NCBI RefSeq assembly: GCF_000004195.4 | Contig: NC_030678.2 | Span: 37,491,701 to 37,555,700 of the forward strand | Reading direction: 5' to 3' | Length of the DNA stretch: 64,000 nucleotides | From: Xenopus tropicalis | Taxonomy: Eukaryota > Chordata > Amphibia > Anura > Pipidae | Shown: piece by piece, positions 47,157 through 57,469 of the stretch | Position numbering within the stretch: the first letter of the stretch is position 1 | Layout of the letters: every line of letters starts with the position of its first letter | Translations under genes and position numbers: made by a program | Notes under the pieces: model-generated | Seen by the model: only the letters and a program-made list of their open reading frames with translations | Database searches by the model: none | Told to the model about the DNA's origin: nothing

Positions 47157-47742
47157 TAGTGATGGGCGAAAAGTTTCGCCAGGCATGGATTCGCGGCGAA
47201 TTTCCGCGTTTCGCCATTGGCGGATTGTTTCGCGAAACGGATGAAAAATTTCGCTGCGGAAAAATTCGCCGCACGTCCAAAAATTGTCGCCGGCATCAAA
47301 AAAGAATAGTCGCGGGCGACAAAATAATAGCCGTGCGACAAAATAATAGCCGCGGGCGACGAAATAATAGCCGCATGCGACGAAACAATAGCCGTGCGAC
47401 AAAACAATAGTCGCAGGCGACGAAACAATAGCCGTGCGACAAAATAATAGCCGCGTGCGACGAAACAATAGCCGTGCGACAAAACAATAGCCGCGGGCGA
47501 CGAAACAATAGCCGCACGACAAAATAATAGCCGCATGCGACGAAACAATAGCCGTGTGCGACGAAACAATAGCCGCGTGCGACAAAACAATAGCCGCGCG
47601 ACAAAATAATAGCCGTGCGCGACAATTTTTTTTGTCGCACGACATTTTCGCCGCTTCGCGAATTTTTCGCCGTTTCGCGGATCTTTTGAAAGATTTGCGA
47701 ATTTTTCGGCGAAGCGAAACGGAACAGATTCGCTCATCACTA
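47157..47742 (-). mobile_element. hAT-like MITE, TAGTGATG family, copy 4 (largest)
   Basis: It runs from TAGTGATGGGCGAAAAGTTT to ACAGATTCGCTCATCACTA. It is flanked by a perfect 8-bp duplication, TTAAACAG (47149-47156 and 47743-47750). Outer arms contain TTTCGCC/GGCGAA words. The centre is a long ~20-bp tandem array. Long frames on the - strand (258, 173 and 114 codons, repeating RLLFCRT-like units) come from the array and do not encode a protein family. Confidence 0.92.
47285..47630. repeat. ~20-bp tandem array, about 17 units
   Basis: The unit is GCGACAAAATAATAGCCGCG with variants GCGACGAAACAATAGCCGT and CATGCGACGAAACAATAGCC. The first units (GGCATCAAAAAAGAATAGTC) connect it with the repeat at 31740. 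Confidence 0.92.
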
Positions 47743-47765
47743 TTAAACAGTTAGAAAATGGCCCC

Positions 47766-48144
47766 TTCAGTGTCAGATTTCCTTGGTTTAAATGTAATTT
47801 GGCTCCTCTGGAACAGACAGTGCAACTGTACTCTCTAAACAAGCAATGTGGCCCCTGATGACCCATTCTGATGTGAAAAAGGTAAGCAGAGGAAAAGGGG
47901 GACGGCATCAGGGTTGCTGAGTCAGCTAGCCGCAGCTCTTACAGCCCCCCTGAATAAAACAATGATTTTTATACTCTTTAGTGACTCACCTTATATTTTA
48001 TAGAAATTGTACCCAAACTTTGAGGATGTCCTGGTGACAGAGGGGTCCCACACTGAATCTGAGGAAATGGTTAGTTGCTCTTTTAGATACCTCTGAATGT
48101 TCAGCCTAAAAGTCAATTAAGGTGAGATTTGGGTTACAAGCTTA
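47766..48144. other. Unique non-coding DNA
   Basis: Nothing was recognised. Confidence 0.5.
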
Positions 48145-48667
48145 AAGTGGCCAAACACAGGCAGAGTTGAGATGCCAATTCGGGCCCTTCAGACTAATTC
48201 TGCAGATTATGTGCCGATATACGGTGCCCTCCAACGGGTCTACCCAAACAATATCTGGCGAAAATTGGGCAGATGTAGATCTGGCAGGTTTGATTTTCCC
48301 ATCAGAGCAAGGACCCCATTAATTCATTAATATGGGGTCATTGCCCCAATGGTCTGTTTCCCTGATTCATCAGTAGGGATAAACAAAATTTTTTGCCAGG
48401 CATGGATTTGCGACAAATTTCCGTGTTTCGCTATTGCCATATTTTTGAGCAAAAAAAAAAAGATTTTGCCTTGCGTCAAAAAAAATTGTTTGTGAAACAA
48501 CAAAAATGTGTGCGGTAAAAAATTGATGTGCATATCAAAACAGGGACACATTCGCTCATCACTATCCATCGGCCCAATATCACCCACCTTAGCTGGGCAT
48601 AATGGGGAAAGGTCTGTTTGTTTGGAGACCTTGCCAAACCAATGGATCTTATAATGTATAGCCAGCT
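48145..48667. mobile_element. Old GGTGGCCATACAC-type Harbinger-like MITE, interrupted
   Basis: The mutated ends AAGTGGCCAAACACAGGCAG and AATGTATAGCCAGCT correspond to AGGTGGCCATACACG and GTGTATGGCCACCT. TTA at 48142-48144 and 48668-48670 is the 3-bp duplication. CAACGGGTCTACCCAAACAA, AATTGGGCAGATGTAGATCT and GGCCCAATATCACCCACC keep family character. A hAT-like element interrupts it. Confidence 0.72.
48374..48564 (-). mobile_element. hAT-like MITE, TAGTGATG family, copy 5
   Basis: It runs from TAGGGATAAACAAAATTTTT, then GCCAGGCATGGATTTGCG, to ACATTCGCTCATCACTA. Flanking 8-mers TTCATCAG (48366-48373) and TCCATCGG (48565-48572) match at 6 of 8. It is the shortest copy and has no clear tandem array. 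Confidence 0.82.
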
Positions 48668-49092
48668 TTAGATTTGCTATCCTTGATATACTTGGAAATA
48701 TGGCTGACTGATCTACTAATGTAATGTCATATAATGTTATATCTGTTCCCTTGTGATCAAAGGTTGCACTTTTAAAGAGCTTGAACCCAAAACTCCCACA
48801 AGCACTTTTCAGCCTGCCCTTTCCCACTGACCAGTTCCTACCCTCCCTGATTCCCTATAAGCCTATGGGCTGCCAAACACCTGCTTTCCCCCGCTAATAC
48901 CCTCCCAGCAGCCCAGTGATTGTGTTACAGATATATAAACTTTCCCCATTAGCCCCCACCCCACCCCGCTCTTTGTAGTCGCACCGACAACCTCGCCGTT
49001 CGATTGAAATTGCGCTAGAATTAGCTGCTCTTTTCATTAGCGTGCAGATGTAGATACGGTTTCTATAGAGATGATGCAGACTGCAACAAACT

Positions 49093-49134
49093 ATTGGCTG
49101 TCGGCTTGGTAAATTTCATTCAGTTTGCTCCAAT
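49093..49134 (+). promoter_or_regulatory. Candidate promoter-proximal CCAAT pair
   Basis: ATTGG (inverted CCAAT) at 49093-49097 and CCAAT at 49130-49134 lie 32 bases apart in the region where CpG content rises. They are 80-120 bases upstream of the putative exon. CCAAT boxes are short and occur by chance. A TATATAA at about 48942 is too far upstream to be paired with them confidently. Confidence 0.3.
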
Positions 49135-49164
49135 AGCTAAAGGAGAATGACTGGTACAGCCTGG

Positions 49165-49212
49165 TCGTTTCTCCCTCCTCAATCCCTTTTTTTTTTTTTT
49201 TTTTTCTTGCAG
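49165..49212 (+). promoter_or_regulatory. Strong 3' splice-acceptor-like signal
   Basis: CTCCCTCCTCAATCCC is followed by about 20 T and then CTTGCAG, with the AG at 49211-49212. This is a near-ideal polypyrimidine tract and acceptor. If used, 49213-49584 is an internal 5'UTR exon; if not, transcription may start within this stretch. Confidence 0.4.
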
Positions 49213-49420
49213 ATCGTTCTCTCTCTCTCCCTGTCTCTGCATAGGCAATCAGAGCTCTTTACTAGCAGAGCCTCCTCTCACTGATTCCAATGTATTTTCC
49301 TGCTCAGCGAATACACAGCCCTGTTTTTCTTCCCTCTCTCTGCCCTCAGCACATCGTTCTGTTTCTGGGTAGTCGCATTCCTTCGGTCGGGCAAGAGATC
49401 GCCTTGGATTGGAAACAAAC

Positions 49421-49444
49421 ATGTTTATTTGGATGAAGCCATAA
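49421..49444 (+). other. Possible upstream open reading frame
   Basis: ATG…TAA, seven codons (MFIWMKP), with an in-frame second ATG. In a 5'UTR such a frame could reduce translation of the main coding sequence. It depends entirely on the exon call. Confidence 0.3.
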
Positions 49445-49518
49445 AGGGAGCCCGATCGGCTTCGAGGTATCACGATTAGGAAATTTCCTTTGCGGGATTT
49501 GGCTGCACCGGAGCATCT

Positions 49519-49573
49519 GTGTCGCTTACCCTGTTGTCGCTTCTCCTGTTGTCGCTTTCCCTGCTGTCGCTGT
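49519..49573 (+). repeat. 15-bp short tandem repeat, 4 units
   Basis: TGTCGCTT(A/C/T)… recurs with GTCGC at 49521, 49536, 49551 and 49566, giving an exact 15-base period. It lies at the 3' end of the candidate exon. Confidence 0.8.
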
Positions 49574-49584
49574 GCAAGATCAAG

Positions 49585-52500
49585 GTAGGGGAAAATGAGT
49601 TTTCCATGGATTTGTGTGTGTGCTACTGAGCTTGGCTTTGCTGCAGTCCTGTCTGCCACTACTTTTCCCCAACGGTTACAAGTCAATACTTTTTCTGTTG
49701 TGCTGCACAGCGATCCCTGTCCCCCTGCTCATCTCCCCATACAATATATATCTATATACATGCTGTATAGCTTCCCGACCGATACCATTATTTTGCTGCA
49801 GTCGCATCTGTGGAAAGACACAGTAAAAAAAAAGGGGGCTGTGTGTGGTGTTTACAAAGTAGCTAATCAGCCTTTCAGACAAATGCAAAGAGTCGGGGGG
49901 GAGAAAGATCAGGAGGAAAATCTGAGCAGAAAAAAAAAGGAGTCGCAGTTTGTATCCTTCTCCCCAATGTTATCAGACTGGCTGTGTCTGTTTTATTCTG
50001 CTTTGTACCAATATGCTGGCATGTGTTGGGGCAGGTTGGGGGCACATGGGGTGCTGAATGGTGTTGTTTTGGGCTGGAATTGAAGGGCATTATGTGAAGC
50101 TGGGGCTATGATGCCCTATTGCAAGGCTGCTCATGACATGGTTTCTGTGTTGGTTTATTGCTAGGCTGCACCTTGCATTGCATGAACCAAATGCTGCACA
50201 TTCAGTAGGAGCCCAGATAATGCTCATGTTACCAGCAGCAACTGCAAAGTTTACAAAAATGCTGCCAGTAAAGATCCCACCATACCCCCCCCCCTTAGGC
50301 ATGTTGTCCATTTACAGCCCACCCTGCAGTCTTTGCAGTGCTAAATCAATTAGGGCAAATCTTCACCAGAACTCAGTTGCTCCCCCCCCACTCACCCCCT
50401 AGTAAAATATACAGTTTTCCCTCACCCATCCCTTCTTTAAGATATGTGGCTGGTTTCATCTTGCAGGCATTAGCCCATGTGGCATCCTAATGCTGGTTGA
50501 ATTGACACAGGCTGTAAAGTCCCCTCACAGTTCTGCATGCAGTGATTTTTTTTTTTTTACAGCAAGTCGGAACTCAGTAGCCTGTAAGCCCCAATCTGTA
50601 ATATTGCATCTGGCACCTTTGCCAGGTTCAGTGTCTGTGACAAATATTGTGCAGGTTGATGCAGTCACATATTACATGAGTAACGTTGATAATGTCCGAG
50701 GGTGGATGCTAGCTTCATATGACTTACTAATCGCACCAGTCGCTCAGATCAGATGCACACAGATGTCTCACAAAGGGATTTTTGTGAAAAGTTCCCCTTT
50801 AACCATTTCAGTGCCAGGGTGGCGATGCTGCTTTGCAGGCCCATTCTACCATAATGGTGCATTATGGAACAGTGCACTGATGAACTACTGTCACTAATTC
50901 CTGGCATTGCAGGTTTTGGCAAAGGGAATTTGAATGGGTCAAGATTTTTTTTTTTTTTTTGTCCAGTATTTATGGGTTTAGTAAAACATAATCAAACAGA
51001 TGACAGTAATTATACTAATACAGAGCGGGAGATTGTTGGGTGTCTTCTTTATGGCATTGCTTTTGACTCTTGGGTTATATATTAGCATTCATATCCACAT
51101 GCACATGCGATCGCTGGTGCTCCTCTAACCCTGGAATATTGTGGTAAAAGGACCCCATAAAACCTTAAATTGCAAATGACTTTTGTGTGTAGCTGAATTG
51201 CTGGTTATACTTGTATTAACAGATTATCCAATATGCCATTTTAGGCTGATAACCCAAATTTCATATGGACTTTGCACACATTAAGGCTTCTAGCCATATG
51301 CATCATGGGTCATTTTATGCTGTTTCTGTCCTTTCTCACTCTCATAGTCTGCACTGGAATTCTATATCCAAATTTGACTATTAAATAATAGACTGGGATG
51401 AAAGCTGAAATGATATGAGAAGAGAGTAACTCTGGATACATTTGTATCATTAAGCAAAGGCTTTGGCTTCTTTTGCTAATGCGATGCCTTCGGGTTTTAA
51501 GAATTCATGCTGCGTTTTTATTTGCAAGATATAAATATATTGGACTGGCTTCATACTGTAGTGAGTCATTAAATGGCTAGTCCTGTACAGGAGATGATTC
51601 TAGCCAGTCGTAAATTACAGAAATCATAAACGGGTTACAGCTACAGGAGACAGTGTCTGTCCTTTAAAGATGAATCCACAAGGTGGTAGTGTGTACACTT
51701 TTTTTATCAACAACCTTTTTCTTCACTGGTCACTTACATGAAAGATTTAGTTTGATGCACATATAAGGTCTCTCCGAGAGTGATCTATTTTATATTTAAA
51801 GACCAACAAGTGTATCAGAGCCTCCATTATTCACTCATGGCCTTCTCGGTCACCTACACCAATCTGATAAATCAAACTCTTCCAAAAGAACACATTGGCT
51901 GGATCACGGGAACTTAACACTTTATTGGCTTATTTGCAAGATGTGTGTGTGGTGCTGTTTTACGAATTGATCCTGTGCTCACATTTATGATTAAGGGCAT
52001 ATTTCTAACATTACTGTCGAATAGGAATGCGCTCATGCAGAACCTCCAGTCACTCACTGAATGATTAGGTGTTGACTTTGCTAATTAGAAATCTGTTCTT
52101 CACATTCTAGAGTATTATGCCATTGCAATGAAATTATTGACAGCTATTCCCTACGCAGTTCTGGAGGATTTTCCATTAGTCTTAAAGTTCAGGACATCAA
52201 TCTTACAAGAAATGCAAATGAAAGTCAATAAATAATTTCCAAAGGACACCTGACTGCCACTTTTCTGCCATACTGTATGTTTAAACAATTCATCTGAAAC
52301 ACTAGGGAACTCTTCCCTTTTTGCATTGTATTCAATTAGCCAACCTGGAGTGAAATGTCAGTGTTTTCTGAATTCGCTCTCTTGTTGATTGTGCATACAC
52401 AAATGCAAATGTGCATCTGAGAGAGCATCTGAAACAAGTATGTTGGCAATGTGACTCATGTATCTATAGGTGTCATCTACAAGGATTCCCAAAGGGGTTT

Positions 52501-55500
52501 TAAAGGTTCTTCAGTACATGGAAAGGTCATCAAAAACTCTAGACCATATGAGAACACAATTCATTGATTGTGTTTCCTGATGAATTTCTTTTGCTATCCT
52601 ACAGTATCTGGCTTCCATTGTCCATGAGTGGCTGATGAAGAACCTGCTAGTGCTGCAGGGACCCAATCTGTGAGTGCTGTATAGACAAGCACACAATGTC
52701 AACAGGCCGGGGGAGGAGGCGTAAGCTAAGGAAGCATCAAAAGCATACACACAAGGCTTACTCATAGGCCATTTCATTTACAAGATACACATGTCATCTT
52801 TACCTAACTTATTGTACTCCAACCTTGGGCAAACAGCTTACCAAGATCAACAATTCTAATACTAGTTTTTTTTCATATGGATCCTGCATTTTAGAAATAC
52901 TATAAACTCTTAAATGGCAAATCTAAAGTGTGTTAGGGCTATAGGGCATGACATGATGGTATATTTGGCCTTGTAATATATTGTAGGTCATATATAGTGC
53001 TAATAAAAACTCAGATTTTAATGAGTAGTTGAGCTGATAAACTGATCAACTAATCACTGCAGACTACTAATTAGGAGGGTTCTCAGGAAAATAGCTAAGT
53101 GCTGAAAAGGCCCATCATGGTTTGCTTACGTCATGTTTATCATGTCAGGGATAGGGGAGGAGACACTCAATTGCAAGCTGTAGAAACCAATGAGTAGAAG
53201 GCTTATATCTTTGATACATGGCTCAGTGCAATATGTGTAACACAAAGAAGCAACAAAATGGTAAATCAGATGCTTTTCAAAAGGAAACTTGACATGCCTT
53301 AATACATCGGCTAGCAGAAAAGGAAAATCCATCTAATTTTTTTTGTAATTCTAAGGAAATTTCTAAAAGCATTTATTCAATATTATCAATGGTTTTAGAG
53401 TTTTTTTGTTTAAGTCATTTTTCTTAAAATTATTATTCGTTCATCTGTTTCTATTTTGTTAAATGGTGTTCACACAATTTAAGAGAAATCAACTGATTAA
53501 CATAACAAGCAGTACAGAGAGGGGAAAATTGAAATGTTTAATGGATATATGAAGTTGTTTAAAATTCTATATGGTTTCTCTAGTTAAATAGTAATGAACT
53601 ATTTACATTTATATATATTATACCAGTTACCATGCAGAAAATGTATCAACCGTCATTGTGGAGATGCCATTAAACAACCACTGAGCACCTCACGAGTGGC
53701 CCAATCATTGGCATGTATGAAAGACAGTCTTTACATTCAACTGAACTCTGCATTGCTTGCATGACCTTTTCCATATTCACAATATTGTACAGTAATACAG
53801 AATGAACAAGCTGAGATTATATTTAGCTGCTTAAAGCTTAGCATTTTAGTGGAAAGACTGTTCCTGTCAAGGTCACACAAGTATCATCATTTACCAAACC
53901 ATGTGGCTTTTTAAATAGCAACAAGATGTTTAACTCAACCATTATTTCTACAATTACCATAAGAGCACAAATAAACACAAGAGGGCTCATTAACTACCGC
54001 AGCCACAATTAATGGGCAAAAGCAATGGACACAGTTGTGTGTATTGTGTATAAACACTGCACTTGCATACATTTTCACCAAACTCTATTGCACCCACCAA
54101 GAAGTGGCTTAACTATCAGGGGTGAGGGGTGCACCTGCACCTCCTTGGGGCCCCCCTGGAGCCACAAAAAAGGTATATCATGGAAGAAAGGGCTAGGGAT
54201 TTTTTGTGCAAGCTTGTGTGCAGGAGTGTGAGGGGCGTGGGTCCAGGGGGGGCTGGTGGAGGGCTCAGGTAACATCCCATGGTAAGTATGACACTGCCAC
54301 CAAATCAGTCCTAATATTGTATGCACAATTGCATGCAAGTACACCTATTAAGGCAGGAGAACCCTAGAGCTATCCCCACCCTAAAGGACTGGACCAATAG
54401 GCATGGAAGACTTGCACTTAAAAAGTCATAAGCAGAAGTCAATTTGATGCTGAAAGTGCTTGCAATTACAAAGTATTCTCATACAGTTGTGTGTTTTGAT
54501 GTGTCAGATGTAATTGTGTCATGTGCAACTTTCCCTTGTGCCCCCAAGTATGTTGGATCGGCAGGGCAAAATAATGCTGTTCTAGGTATTGCACTTGCAT
54601 TGATAAATATTCCCTGAGGATTTCAAATATCCCTAAAGGCATTACAGACATTAATTTTTTACTGAAGTCATTTGTCATCACTCAGCACTTTGTAAGCATG
54701 CCCTATGAATATCGACCATCAGGGTAGTGACTCCAGTGATCAGCTAATGAGTTCACTCAAGAGACATCCAATCAGAGGGCCTGTATGGCCTGTATGGATT
54801 CGCTCAGTGTTTTTTAAACTCTTTTCTGCATTGCTTCCAGGTCCCTCTTTTTCATTTCAGACACAATATATTTTAATTCCATATGGACAGGCAGAGATTA
54901 TATTTAGCTGGCCCATTTCAAAGACTATAACAATGGCCGTTTTAAGCATTTTTTACACTTGATTTGCAGTAACTATCATGAATGATGTGCCATGGCCCAG
55001 TGCTTTTTATTTAAACGCGGCTTCAGTGCCTTTATTGGAATTACACTGAAAATAACCCTTTTGTCAGGTGCCATATATTTTCCAGTTTGGTACAGCAAAG
55101 ATCATGTAGCAATTACTTTGCTTTTTGCCATAGCATTTTTATTTATTTGCTTATTTATCTTTTCTTTTTTATTAGTAAAATACAGAAATACATCAAATAT
55201 ACACCAAAGGCAAACATAAATGTCCCTTTTAACTACGTCAAAAATGTTTGCTAAAAATCAGTGATAAAATACTAGTGTCTGTTTCAGATTTAACTGTCGT
55301 TAATTAAGGTTTTCACACTTGTTCATTGAATGCGGTAGGGGTATAATCTGCTTGTCTCAGAATTGTAGAGTAGCTGGGTTTAATTGAGGGTACTTAATTG
55401 AAAACATTTAACAGAACCCTTATGAGGAAACATTTTTATAGTTCAGTGCTGTACTAATTGACTGGGTAAATTCTGCATACATAACAGAAGAGTCTTGCTT

Positions 55501-56782
55501 CTGTTTTTGACAGATTCCCAATACAACCCCCCCAGCTTTCATAGGAACTATATCCCTTTGAGGTGACAGCCATTCATAGTGACAGAGTCACATGCAAAGC
55601 GGAAAATAAGATAACCCAGTTCTGTACCCAAGTAAGCAGCACATTCCATGCATTAATGATATTTAAAAAGAAAATGACTAGCATGTTGAACTTCTATCCT
55701 ATATCCTGTATGTTAGAAGTTTAAATATTCTGTGAGAAGGCTGATAATAAAGGTCTAACTGTAAGCGGAGAGCTGGCAATAAGCCACGCAGATCAATATG
55801 GAGTTCTCATTTCAAACAGCGGTACTTCTCTGTCACAGTTCAGCTCAGGTGCACTCAAGCAATGTTTGTAAAGCATTTATGCTCTGAGCCATTTCGATCC
55901 CCACATTTGACAGGGTTATGTACTCGGTTCTGTCACCTTTTAATAGTTCTCCTCTTGTTTGCCTTAGTATTCCTACGATCTAAATGATATAACAAAATAC
56001 CTGTGCTTTCTTCCCCAATACTCTGCGCCCGGATAGTTGTTTACACTCAGTCTGTTAATGGATTCTTGCTATTTCGTTATAAGGTTAGTTCTCTGAAATC
56101 AAAAAGTAATTAAGGTAGTGCTGCTTCGATATTTTAATAAATAAACCTGGTTGAAGCTCTTCTCTCCACATAATTCATATTTCTAACAATTTAACATTTT
56201 TCCAGTTACTGCACTAGAGATCTTGAAATATGGTAATAAGTATGGTAATATACACTTGTAATTATGTTTTTAGATCAAACACATGCATACAAATTATGGT
56301 GTTTCTCAGAACAGTGGTCATAATGAATGGAGTTCCTAGCATAGGCCACCTCTTAAAGGAGATGGAAAGGTAAAACTAAGTAAGCCATAAGTACATACAG
56401 TAATGCTGCAGAGTCCTCTATCAAAAGAAACACAGAATTTCTTGTCTCCTTTTTTGTAAACATGTTCTTAGGGTATCTGACTTCCTCTCTCAGAAAAATC
56501 CTTCATTCCCGGGGCCAGAGTCTGCACAGTTCTCTCCTCTCTCTCCTCTCCTGCTGCCATAAAACTCACTCCCCCACCCTTAGGAATGTGTAATCTGAGC
56601 TATAATGGCTGAGCTGCAAGCAGGAAGCTATGAAGCTAATATGTCTAATCTATTGGCAGTAAAATGCCAAAATTACTTTCCTTCTCGTTTAAGAACAAAG
56701 CCAAAGCCAAAGTCAACACAAAATAAATGGGCCATTGTTAACTTTTATAACAGATAAATAAATGGAGCCTTATTTACAATCG
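49585..56782 (+). other. Long stretch with almost no recognisable repeats (possible intron)
   Basis: After the donor at 49585 no inverted-repeat MITE or array of the kinds seen elsewhere was found for about 7 kb. A possible repeat at 53990-54350 is the only exception (GGGCTCATTAACTACCGCAG, then GTGGCTTAACTATCAGGGGT). Open frames up to 162 codons (49595-50083) and a hydrophobic 75-codon frame (54992-55219) have no family match. No downstream coding exon was identified. Confidence 0.45.
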
Positions 56783-56972
56783 GTGTGGGACCTGTAATCC
56801 AGAATGCTCTGGGCTGGGGTTTTCTGGAAAAGGGGACTTTCTATAATTTGGATCACCATACCTTGTCTACTAAAAAAAATTTAAATATTAATTAAAACCA
56901 GTAGAATTGTTTTGCCTCCAATAAGATTTAATTATATATTAGTTGGAATCAAGTATAAGATACTTGATCCCA
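56783..56972 (+). mobile_element. TTATCCAG-type frog MITE, left part
   Basis: GTGGGACCTGTAATCCAGAA, GGGGACTTTCTATAATTTGG, ACCATACCTTGTCTACTAAA and AATTGTTTTGCCTCCAATAA are present. It breaks off after TTGGAATCAAGTATAAGATA and lacks the right end. Confidence 0.8.
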
Positions 56973-57469
56973 ACTGTTATATAAAATTTGCTATTTCTAT
57001 TAAGCCTTTTCAATGCATCTACCAACTTTCAAAAAAATGTGGAAAACTTAAATAGTATGAATTAAAGAAACTGCCTACATTTTGCCTAGGCCAATTGACT
57101 TCTACATGAATTTTTACATTCAAGTTTTTCAAGTGTTTTTTTTTTACACTTAATAAATCTTGAACATTCAAGTTTTGGAAACCCTAAATTAAATTTGTAC
57201 GTTTTAGCTCAAAACATGAATAATAATAATTATAATAATAAGTTTAAGATTATATTAGCTCATGGGTTCATACATATACATACAGTACTCATCAAACTGA
57301 ATAAATGATATGACAACATTAAGTAATAATAACATGTTAGAATAATATAAAATTAGGTATTCAGTTCTTTTAATTATGGGGAAGCCAAATATATATAAAT
57401 ATAAGAAACAAACGGAGCACTCCCTACAAACAATCAACTGCCCCAGGTGCTGGCCAGAAGTTTATGTAA

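Larger units (their letters stand above)
46920..47765. mobile_element. Host MITE interrupted by a hAT-like element
   Basis: AAACCTCTAAAGGTTCGAAG, AAAAGAAGGATCC, TAGCTGGAAAATTGTTGG and the end CAGTTAGAAAATGGCCCC match 10475-10866 and establish the family. The left terminus is lost. Between AAAGAATTAAACAG (to 47156) and the continuation at 47751 lie 586 bases of inserted element plus a duplicated 8-mer. Confidence 0.8.
49213..49584 (+). other. Candidate host-gene 5' untranslated exon
   Basis: The block differs from the surrounding AT-rich DNA: more CpG (TTCGGTCGGG, CCCGATCGGCTTCGAGG) and no known repeat. It is bounded on the right by a strong donor, GATCAAG/GTAGGGG (cut after 49584). Two reading frames that I followed from the acceptor meet stops, so it would be non-coding. 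One short upstream frame, ATG to TAA encoding MFIWMKP, lies at 49421-49444 in an AAACATGT context. The 145-codon antisense frame is not recognised. I could not name the gene. The absence of nearby coding exons would imply a long first intron to the right. Confidence 0.45.

Noticed and set aside
47132..47908. 258-codon - strand frame as a repeat protein gene
   Set aside because: It is the translation of the tandem array and flanks of a hAT-like MITE, and runs beyond the element into unrelated DNA.
48942..48948. TATATAA as the promoter TATA box
   Set aside because: It lies about 270 bases upstream of the exon candidate in AT-rich DNA, where such words are common.
49249..49686. 145-codon antisense frame over the candidate exon
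   Set aside because: No recognisable domain. The QQGKR-like repeats are the reverse of the 15-bp DNA repeat, and splice signals favour the + strand.
54992..55219. 75-codon hydrophobic frame as a small membrane protein
   Set aside because: Phe/Leu/Ile richness follows from the T-rich DNA. There is no known family, no promoter or splice evidence, and it lies in apparent intron or intergenic DNA.
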